A stretch of DNA of 64,000 bases. Origin: Whitmania pigra (taxonomy: Eukaryota; Annelida; Clitellata; Hirudinida; Haemopidae). The notes under the pieces are model-generated. The model made no database searches. It was not told where the DNA came from and saw only the letters and a program-made list of their open reading frames with translations. Below are positions 49,443-64,000 of the stretch, in pieces (position 1 is the first letter of the stretch; each line of letters opens with the position of its first letter). The translations under genes were made by a program, and so were the position numbers. Where the stretch lies: NCBI GenBank assembly GCA_021613335.1, contig JAJTWR010000126.1, forward strand, positions 62,001 to 126,000, given 5' to 3'.

Positions 49443-49661
49443 TTATATATATGCAAAGACCCTTTCAAACGCCCCTTTAAATTTGTCAAATTGAAACAAC
49501 CTATCCCCTAGACGGGAATTAATTCCCTTGGGATAGTTCATTAATGAATTTGTGAATCTTTTTTTGGTGTGATTTTTTTGGCTATTTGAATATAGTTTTT
49601 TGAAAATAAACGAATTCAAACCTGAAAAAAAAAGATTATGAAAGTTTAGTGTAGTTGACAC
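49443..49661 (-). other. Unassigned open frame, possibly LINE-derived
   Basis: 72 codons on the minus strand (KKRFTNSLMNYPKGINSRL...). The pattern faintly recalls the end of LINE ORF2 (FxNRxxNxWNxLP), but no decisive motif is present. Confidence 0.2.
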
Positions 49662-50001
49662 TTTCAGACGTAAGACCTACAAATTTATCTGGAAGGGCAT
49701 TCTTATTATAAGAGAACATAAATAGGGCAGTTTGAAGACTATGTATTTGTCTAAGAGTTAATAAATTGTTATTCATAAAAGTCAAATCTGCATGTTATAA
49801 AATTGCATGTTATATTCGTCCACGTGTTAAATTCGTGAATATACGGTGTTATCCATAACTATTAAGGAATACTTTGTTGGAGGCGATATCAACATCGAAT
49901 ATCTAAAATTTAGCTGGACTTGAATGTGGACTTGGATAGAAAACACGATGTATATCAACTAATTAGAATACATCGAGCATATATAGTTAGTTATATTACA
50001 G

Positions 50002-56528
<6,527 letters not shown>

Positions 56529-57476
56529 CACTGTAAGACCAGCACTATTGAACATTACAACGAAACGATGGAACTAATTTACCAGCTTCACATGAACATG
56601 CTGTAACTTTGCACTTGATGTATAACACTTGTTAATTTTGAGCTTTTAAAAAATAAATTATATTTGTTTTATAAAATATTTAATTATTTCACAAACGAAC
56701 CACCATCAACAAAATCAGCTATAATGGTAATATAAAAAAAATTTAAAGTAATAATACAATTATATTACAAATATATTTATGTAAAAGCAATAAACGTTGT
56801 TAGCTAGATCGTTTCTCAGTGAAATTAGAAAATCAGGTTTGAATGACAGATACTAAATCATAGGTATTAAATAATGTAAGTAAATTTTGCTAATTTCTAT
56901 TCTCATGCTATACATAAGCCTCGCTAATTTAATTAACTTAAACTTAATTGCAAAATTAATGAATGCCTTTTCGCAAGAGTAACAACGTTGGAGACCGGTG
57001 ATTTTCCTTTGATTCCATAGACCGAACTAAGCGCAGTTAATTGCAAGTGATATTGTTCTCCTATCGTCTTCCAATAGATCCATCCCTATTTTTTGCACAT
57101 GTCTTCTTCGACCTTTATCAATCTGTTTTTTTTTTTAAATTTTCATTTCATCTCAGCAATATATGGATTTGTTGACATACGAAAATTCATTGGGATTTTA
57201 GTACAAGGACCCCCAAGGATATTCGCCATGCAGGAGTGAGCAAACGCTGGGAGAGGGTTTTTGGTCCGTAATCGCGAATTTATGGAATTGGCGACCATTC
57301 GGGTATCAGATTTAAGGTTTCATATGAGACCCTTCATTTTTTTTACCCTTGCTTGTATGCAGTTCAGAATGAGTTTCATGGCATTTTCCACGGAACTAGA
57401 TCTCAAACTATGCAAATTTCTACTAGCAGAGAAACAAATTTCTTACATAGGCATTATCTTAAAATTAAATACAAAT

Positions 57477-57477
<1 letters not shown>
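56529..57477. other. Intergenic AT-rich stretch
   Basis: 3' of the EGF-TM gene; AATAAA-like motifs around 56650 (AAAATAAATTA) could end its transcript. The rest holds no supportable feature. The 57261-57545 frame has no recognisable motif. Confidence 0.35.
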
Positions 57478-57574
<97 letters not shown>

Positions 57575-57725
57575 TAATAATAATATAATAATAATAATAT
57601 AATAATAATAATAATAATATTAATGTTAATAATAATAATAATAATATAAAATAATAATAATAATATTAATAATAATATAATAATAATCATCATCATCATC
57701 ATCATCATCATCATAATAATCATAA
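57478..57725 (+). repeat. (AAT)n microsatellite with an (ATC)n block
   Basis: About 250 bp of AAT repeats, interrupted by single-base slips and AATATT units. It ends in about ten ATC/TCA units (57687-57715). Long open frames here are artefacts. Confidence 0.95.
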
Positions 57726-58126
57726 TTAATCCTAAACCTAAGCCATCCGGGATATTTGTGTGGTTTTTAAATGATGGCTCTAAATTATTTTGATTAGTAA
57801 AAGAAGAAAATATATTTTTAAATAAACAATGATACGCAGTTACTATAAAACAAACGCTTTGTCGGCTATAAATGTGACGTTGTTTTTAAAACATCTTTGT
57901 TTATCGTGTTCTTTTGAAAACATATTCCAAAGGATAAAAGTCAAATAACTTTATAGGATTAAATTTACGAGTTGATGTTACAATTTGTATAAAAAAGTAA
58001 AAATAATATCAGAAATACTTAAATCACATACATAAGTTGATTTCAAAGATCACATTAAATAATTAATTAAATGTACTGTGATGATTAACTAAGTAGGATA
58101 GGGTTAACTCAAGTTTAGTGTAATCC

Positions 58127-58927
58127 ATGTTTCGATATCTTCACGAGCGATATGGGCGTGATAAAAATTTGCCAAAAAATTCTGATAACCTTTTTACAGA
58201 AGCAGATGTACTCTTAAGATCGAGTTTCTACGAAAACCAACCGTCAAAAATCTTTATTTCTCCTCAAGGGGAAGACTATGGTGGCAATAATAAGATAACA
58301 TCAGGAACACCAAAGAATCCATCCTACAACCTCGATTCCAAAAATATAGACGAAGAGATTACCACTCGCTATTACAGGCAGTTGAAATCGTTCGGTGATT
58401 CAATGGGAAACAAAGAATCATTCAACGAGAATCCTCAATTCATGGGTGATTGTGTGCTTGAGAATGATAACAAGAGACGGCTCCAGATCTTGAAACGCAA
58501 ACTCCACCAGGAAGTTTACCTTCCAAATGTCCAGATGCCCCAAACAAAGATGAAAACGAAAAAGAAGAGACTCCAACAGAAGAAAGAACGCAAGTCAAGA
58601 AAAGGCAAGTCAAAGAAACGTAAATCACACAGCGTCACCTCGAAAGGAACGGACACGTCTGAATCCGATTCGTTCACCTCTGACACGAGCATCTCAGAGG
58701 AAAATTCATCCGGATCAGAAAGTAGTTCTAGTTCCACTTCAGAGGAGTCGGACGCTTCTTCGACGACCACTGACGACAACAGTGACTCCACGTATGTTTG
58801 TAAGAAACGCAAGAAACACAAAAAGAGGATCGGTGATACGGTTCCGTTTATGGCAAACCATGACATCCGTTCTGGAAAGTGTTTTGGACAAAAGGTGACC
58901 CACGCTTTGACTGGTAAAGCGCCCGAG
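58127..58927 (+). CDS. Lys/Ser-rich gene exon 1
   Basis: It starts MFRYLHERYGRDKNLPKNSD. Residues about 138-170 are basic (KMKTKKKRLQQKKERKSRKG); about 172-225 are Ser/Asp/Glu-rich; 226-236 are basic again (CKKRKKHKKRIG), nuclear-localisation-like. Read through, the frame would end after five more codons (58945), but APE|GTGAGA is a good donor and the next exon continues in phase 0. Confidence 0.65.
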
Positions 58928-61900
58928 GTGAGATTATCGAAATGAATTATTTAAAATATTAAAATAAGTTTTCCAATTTGGTTTCCATAAAAACAATCTG
59001 TCAGAATTTAGATTTTATTTATTGCAATTAAGCTCAAATAGATGTTAACCATTTACATGACCAACAGTAAGCCTTGTAAGCAAATAAAATAGAAGAGCGA
59101 TACTTGAGCTGCCACCAACTAAACCTTAAAAAATAAATTTTGTCACAATGAAAGAAATTTTCATAAAAGTTCTTTTAATCTAAGATACAGACTTAAATTA
59201 TTGCCGAGTTAAAGTGAATTATAGATGAGAAATTCTCAATATAAACCAACTTATCAATTTTTTTAATTATTCCAATTCTAAAACGTCACAAAATCTATAA
59301 ATAATAACTATAGTGCGCAGTCATAAACGAGATGGCCGAAGTCAACGTGGTTGGAGAAAATTTGGCACGAGCACCAGCGGAACGGATCCATAAATGCTCT
59401 CCTGCCAAAGTGTCCGCACAGACCCACACGGTCAACATTTACACCTGCAACAAGGAAGTTCAGGCTGAGGGAATTCCTCTCGTCGCAACAGTAGAAGTGA
59501 GAACTTTGCTTGACTTGAATAAGTTTTGCAAAGCTTAATTTTAAATAACTCTACATTTTGCTTTTGACGCTAACATTTGCCGCTTCATAGATGAGTTGTT
59601 AGTAATACCATGTTTCACCGAAAATAAGACAGTGTCTTATATTAATTTTAGCTCCCAAAGACGCTCTAGGGATTATTATCGGGGCTGTCATATTTTCATA
59701 TTCATTAGCGCACCAGCACATTTCTTTGTGTTAATCAAATTATTATGCTAAAAGAGGCAAGGAACACAATTTTAATCCTTCTAAGAAGATTGTTAGAAAA
59801 CCCTTAAATCAGAATATTTTCGAAAAAAAATAGTCAAATGCAGTCACTTATGCCGGACTATCATTTATAAATCTCTAAACTCTGAAATCCTCCTTAAATA
59901 TTTTGCGAATCCATTTCCCGCAGAGCCATTGATTTCTAATGTTTAGCAAGAGAACTTGTTTATGTGCCTCCACCGTATTTACAGCACAATTGTCAGTGAT
60001 TTTATAGACTGAATTCATAACCCAGCTCACAACCTCCCGCAGTCTTCACAGATGTCTGATCCATACTTGCCTTTCTTAGCATTTCCCTTGTCCACCTGCA
60101 ATCATAATCTGCTCGACATTTACGGGATCATTCGTATATCCAACTTATTTTCTATACAGAAAGTTGGAAGATTCTTGTCCAGTGATTCTTCAAGATTCCT
60201 TTCTTGTATTCAACAGAACAGCTTTTTCTTTTGTACTCATCTTGCCGAAATATGGTAATATCGAAATAACTATTAATGGTTATAATAAATCCATTACACT
60301 AAATTGAGAAGGTTAATTAAACACAAATTGTGTTTTAATTGGTTGTCTGTTTACCGTATCTGCTTACCCACTTATATTTTACTTATATTTCCACTTACAT
60401 TTTATACAGTGAAACCCGCTTATCTCGACCTCGGTTAACTCGCCAACCCTATTAATTCGACGTTTTTGATGAGAAACCGCCAAATTCCCACTTTGACTCA
60501 TCATTTTCTCATCGGCTATGTTGATTCTTTTATGTTGCCGAACCCTAATATTTCGAGCACAAAAAAGGGCCAAATTTGCTACTTTACATCGGTTTTCTAG
60601 ATTCTCCGTGTCTAATTGCCGACTTTAAAGTGGAGCCGCCGAATTCCCACTTTGTCGTGGCATCTATATAAGCAAAGAAGCTAGAAAAATCATATATGAA
60701 GAAATTTAAAAAATGAAAATTGGTTTCTGCATTTTTATGGAAAATTGGTAATTAAGTTAGAACTCCAATTGGTGGCGCTTAAGAACGAGGAAAAGGAAAT
60801 TAGGCTCGCTGTGTTAGTTTTGCCTGATGCCAAATCACAAACTCTTGCAAATACAATTGAAAGTACTTTAGATAAATTCAATTTATGGCAAGCAATAAAA
60901 ATGTTTGTATGTGATACCACTGCTGTAAACACTGGTAGCAAAAATGGAGTTGTTAATCGATTTCAAGATCATGGCTTCGTCAAAACAGTCTATGTTGGTT
61001 GCCAGCATAGCATACTAGATAGAGTATTAAAGCATGTCTTTGACCACTTGTTTGATGAATCCAGCACATCGACTGATATTAGTTATTCATTTGTGACAAG
61101 CATACTGCAGAACAATGAACATCTCAAAGATGTCCATAATTTTGAAAAATCAATTAACCTGGAAGAGCAAGAAGCAGAAGGAGAAGAAAACGAAGATTTG
61201 GGGAGGCGAGATGACATGAAGTTTCTGAATCAGTTAATTAGAGTCTTTAATCATTACAAAAAAATTTAAGAAAATGATCAAAGTGAGATTTCATGTTTTA
61301 GTTTGAGTAACAATTAACCTGCAATGGTTTATAAATGTTTATATGTACAAGTTTAAATATTGAAATATTGCTACATAAAATTGTTCTATATTTTATATAA
61401 ATTTTGGATTTGGTCGAACAAGACTGTTATGTTATATCACTATAAGTGAGGAGAAAACTGAAATGTTGTGTGATGTTTTTTTTTGTTTTTGCAAATTCTG
61501 CCCAATACTGCATTTTTATTATGAAATGGTTCGACTAATGCTGGTTTTTGAAAATTTAATAAAAACAATAAAAAGTCATAAGCTTAATGTACGTACGGCT
61601 GTTAGCAATATCAAATATTAATTGCTGTTGAGTAAAAAATCTACCAAAAACACATGCATTTACATTCTCATTATTGACGCACAACATACACACAAAGAAA
61701 TTTCAAGATTGTGTTAAGATGTTGCGACCATATTAATTTTTGGTTCTTTCGATCATCGGTTATCTCGATGATGTTTTGAAATTCCCTTAGTTTTACAGAA
61801 AATATAATTTTCATTATCAGTACTTTATTATGTTAATATTTTAGTAAAACTTTACTTATAATAATTTAATAGCTATCAATTAAAATTATTATTGTGTTGC

Positions 61901-63792
61901 AAGAAATCGTAAATGCCGGCTGATGATTTTAACTTGAAGAAGGCTGTAAAACTTTGGGAAAGGTGCAGAGAAGAGTAACAAGAATGATTAAGGAAATTTG
62001 AGTTATGAAGAGAGATTAAGAATTAAGATGTAAGCTCACAAATTTATAAATTTAAAAAGTAGAGGTGATCTCATAGAAACTTTCAGAATTTTAATAGAAA
62101 GAGATAATTTAAAACGTGAACATTTCTTTGAAGCCACAAAAAGTTCCACGAGAGGGCATGGATATAAGTTTTATATGGAGGTAGCGGGCACTCTAAAGAG
62201 TAATTCAGCACCAAAGTATTTAATCTTTGGAATAAGCTAGATGAAGAATCAATATATTCAGATTCGGTAGAACATTTAATCATCAGATTTCAGTCTCACG
62301 CAATTCGATCCCAAAAAGTATGTCGCAACATGGTTACTTCGAGGCAGACATTTAGCTGATGAAAACTGGAGAAAACTCTAGAAATTACCGCAGTTTATAT
62401 TTAAAAAAAAAGCATTTAAAAATATACTTAATATTCTCATGCAGAGTCAAACCTGTGGATCAGTTGTCCTTTCGATGTCAAACAGTTCTGCCAGCGATCC
62501 GGCCGCCATGGGACTAACATTGGTATTTGGACATTTCAAAATTAATGACAACGAATAGATAAATTTGGTGATGTTAAGTTTATTAATAAATATCAGAATG
62601 GCATGAATATTATTTATAACAAGGCAATAATAATTATTTATTCTAAACGGTAAATAAAATATAATACAAATAATAATGAGCTCAGGTGGTTGAAATTGTC
62701 AGTGTCGTAATGTGTCGTTGGAAACATAGCTTGTACTGCCCGAAGCGCCCTTGGAGAAGAGCGCTACACAATAGTCAACAAAAGGTGCTTCTGCAAAAAA
62801 ATTGAAAGTGAATAAAAAATTAAACAAAAAAATAAATATAGCCATTGATTGCCGAAGTTTATTTCATAGGAAACTTTGCACAATTTACGCAAAGATGCTG
62901 ACGAAATGACACGAAGATTGGAAGTAAAATATTCGCAAATATTTTCCTAATATTAAAATAACAATTAATTATATGTTTTAGGCTTTACGTTTTTAAAATA
63001 TTAAATTTAACTGCATAGTTAACCTAATTAAAAAAAAATAGATGATCAATAATAATAAATACAGAAACACTTCAAACGTTAAGTTGAACTGCAAATATTA
63101 GTTACCAATTAAACATCAATAATATAATTAATGAACCAAGGCAAAGGCATAAATCAGGAAGTATAATAGCTAATTATTTATCGATGACAACAAATTGAAC
63201 TCATAAAACATATCAATTCAGTCGATCATGAACGAAGGACCTGGGGAAATCTTGTCCAGGACGAAATCAGAACCTCCCTTTGGCGAGAAAACTGATCTTG
63301 GATGCTTTCCGACGACCAAAAGCTGTGGCGATGTCGTGGAATCTCATCTCAAATGCCTGGAGGTCTAATTTGGAATTAAATTTAAAATATTATTGCTATT
63401 AAATATTATTCTAATACATATATTTATATTTTTATTAATATATATATATCTAATGTATATATTTATTTATATTATTCTGACATAAATTCTTCGTTGTGAG
63501 GATCTCAGTATTGGCTCTCCGTTTAATATTTGTTAATTTTGCCAGAAAATTCTATGTAATGAAGTCTCAAATTAATGAGATTTAAGATTTAATTATTTAT
63601 TAAATAAATAAAACATTCTTGAAATTTGTAAATAATTTAAAGATAAATTGTATCCTGACATTTATTTGTTAGGAGGATTTGTCTAACATTAGAACGTTTA
63701 TTGACAACGCTGTTAGGAACATCACCAATGCAAGCTGGTTATCTCTGACTGGAAATAATACCTCGGGCCTAGAAAAGTCAGAAATTAGTTGA
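58127..63792 (+). CDS. Lysine/serine-rich protein gene, 6 exons (joined), function unknown
   Basis: Join: 58127-58927, 59314-59496, 62445-62522, 62870-62923, 63222-63362, 63673-63792; 458 residues. Every intron is phase 0, with GT donors (two are GTGAGA) and pyrimidine-rich acceptors. The N-terminal 267 residues are mostly disordered; the later exons are short, with one predicted coiled-coil exon. Introns hold transposon relics (60.4-62.3 kb). I do not recognise the family. Extra exons upstream of 58127 cannot be excluded. Confidence 0.55.
59314..59496 (+). CDS. Lys/Ser-rich gene exon 2
   Basis: The acceptor is AATAACTATAG. It encodes CAVINEMAEVNVVGENLARA, ERIHKCSPAKVSAQTHTVNI and EVQAEGIPLVATVE, then GTGAGA. 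An internal ATG at 59332 could be an alternative start. No domain recognised. Confidence 0.5.
59605..59715 (+). repeat. DNA-transposon-like terminal sequence
   Basis: CACCGAAAATAAGACAGTGT, CTTATATTAATTTTAGCTCC, then CGCTCTAGGGATTATTATCG. Sequences of this form (CCGAAAATAAGACAGTGTCTTATATTA...) are dispersed in many animal genomes as short DNA-transposon derivatives. No inverted partner found here. Confidence 0.4.
59720..60400. other. Intronic stretch
   Basis: No supportable gene or repeat. The open frame 60052-60258 has no recognisable motif. Confidence 0.35.
60404..61300 (+). mobile_element. DNA transposon relic with transposase-like ORF
   Basis: The left edge is ACAGTGAAACCCGCTTATCT, CGACCTCGGTTAACTCG, followed by a repeat of the CGCCAAATTCCCACTTTG type seen at 9640-9690. 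ORF 60745-61269 reads LAVLVLPDAKSQTLANTIES, FVCDTTAVNTGSKNGVVNRF, VYVGCQHSILDRVLKHVFDH and LGRRDDMKFLNQLIRVFNHY. Its GxDTTxxNTGxxxGxxxRF and GCQHxILDxVLxHV motifs recur in transposase-like proteins of arthropods and cnidarians. I think it RNase H-fold and hAT-related, but cannot prove the superfamily. The right end may be near 61790 (CGGTTATCTCGATG). Confidence 0.5.
61930..62300 (+). pseudogene. LINE ORF2 3' end, decayed
   Basis: Frames give VQRRVTRMI, LKSRGDLIETFRILIERDNL, STRGHGYKFYMEVAGTLKSN and QYIQIR. It is the same family as 33140-33415 and 29251-30150. Stops and shifts are present. Confidence 0.65.
62445..62522 (+). CDS. Lys/Ser-rich gene exon 3
   Basis: 78 bp between TTCTCATGCAG and TTG|GTATTT. 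It encodes SQTCGSVVLSMSNSSASDPA then AMGLTL. The GCCGCCATGG inside resembles a Kozak context but is probably incidental. Confidence 0.4.
62870..63792 (+). CDS. Lys/Ser-rich gene exons 4-6
   Basis: 62870-62923: ETLHNLRKDADEMTRRLE, an 18-residue helical micro-exon. 63222-63362: SIMNEGPGEILSRTKSEPPF, GEKTDLGCFPTTKSCGDVVE, SHLKCLE (donor GTCTAA, unusual). 63673-63792: EDLSNIRTFIDNAVRNITNA, SWLSLTGNNTSG and stop TGA. The exon 4 and exon 6 acceptors are strong. Confidence 0.5.
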
Positions 63793-64000
63793 AAATTATC
63801 ATTATTCTTTTTAAATTTAAAACGGAATTATAAATTTTAAAATATTTTCAAGCTTTATGACGCAGACAACATGTTATTTTTCAATTTGTAGATTCAGAAA
63901 ACTGGATTGCCAGCGTGATAAAAGCTAGTTTCAATTATTTCATTCAAATTTTTTATATATAATTACCAAACTTATTAAATTATAATTTAACTAATTGGTA

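Larger units (their letters stand above)
44868..49847 (-). mobile_element. pogo-like transposon, copy 2, split by LINE sequence
   Basis: 44868-45555 matches 28290-28925 of copy 1 (HTH region through the subterminal TTGGTGCGTGTTATAATCGT). The right end reappears at 49795-49847 as TTCGTCCACGTGTTAAATTC, GTGAATATACGG. LINE sequence fills 45556-49795. The left end and the central transposase are missing. It preserves the empty site of mini-retroposon copy 5. Confidence 0.75.

Noticed and set aside
57478..57723. Poly-Met/Ile/Leu/Tyr frame on the minus strand
   Set aside because: Translation of the (AAT)n/(ATC)n array.
62717..62784. A minus-strand candidate last exon (LFSKGASGSTSYVSNDTLRH) with an AATAAA downstream
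   Set aside because: It is a single short exon without partner exons and lies inside an intron of the plus-strand gene. The acceptor looks reasonable, but support is too thin.

Overview
This window is from an AT-rich invertebrate animal genome. The evidence is spliced genes with GT/AG introns, calcium-binding EGF-type exons, and a dense, mixed load of metazoan transposons. I cannot name the species. Nothing looks bacterial, and I saw no CRISPR array or rRNA gene. The only tRNA-like sequences are SINE heads.

Three host loci can be reconstructed from phase-consistent exons. (1) A minus-strand gene at 34934->12953 has eight exons: signal peptide, a cysteine-poor exon, a WSC domain split over two exons, a laminin-type EGF half-domain, an EGF, a calcium-binding EGF and a transmembrane exon. 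It predicts 378 residues, and its introns hold about 20 kb of transposons. (2) A plus-strand gene at about 50002->56528 has three EGF exons, a transmembrane exon and a short last exon ending in VIDL. A LINE fills its last intron. (3) A plus-strand gene at 58127->63792 encodes a lysine/serine-rich protein of about 458 residues in six exons, all joined in phase 0. An EGF exon with an in-frame stop (38751-38870) is a relic of a related gene.

The rest is transposon, heavily nested. 0-7.2 kb: LTR-like sequence, hAT, Helitron and Gypsy fragments, and two LTR elements in opposite orientation, complete at both ends but coding only for a SAP-domain protein. 7.2-13 kb: a four-copy tandem repeat, a 99-bp MITE and a decayed hAT. 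13.3-19.7 kb: a LINE, then two Gypsy pol fragments fused head to tail, one carrying a solo LTR. 20.6-21.2 kb: two LTRs facing each other. 23.1-30.1 kb: a LINE holding a solo LTR, holding a pogo-like transposon, holding a hAT, with two tiny retroposons in the pogo/hAT layers. 30.1-33.5 kb: a Tc1 relic, a 448-bp MITE, a MULE-like gene, a full SINE and LINE/hAT ends. 35.7-38.5 kb: hAT genes. 39.2-45.5 kb: a second SINE type, a rearranged Gypsy, a Tc1 copy and a second pogo copy. 45.6-49.8 kb: a LINE with ORF1 and ORF2. 50.8-57.7 kb: long ATT/AAT arrays and a further LINE carrying an insertion flanked by 108-bp duplications.

The observation I consider most novel is a family of discrete retroposons of about 50 bp. 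Each is a single hairpin plus an (AAAT)n tail. Most share one 5' end, and four have clear 11-14 bp target duplications. Their body matches the 3' tail of a full-length tRNA-derived SINE in the same window, with a compensatory change at the outer stem pair.
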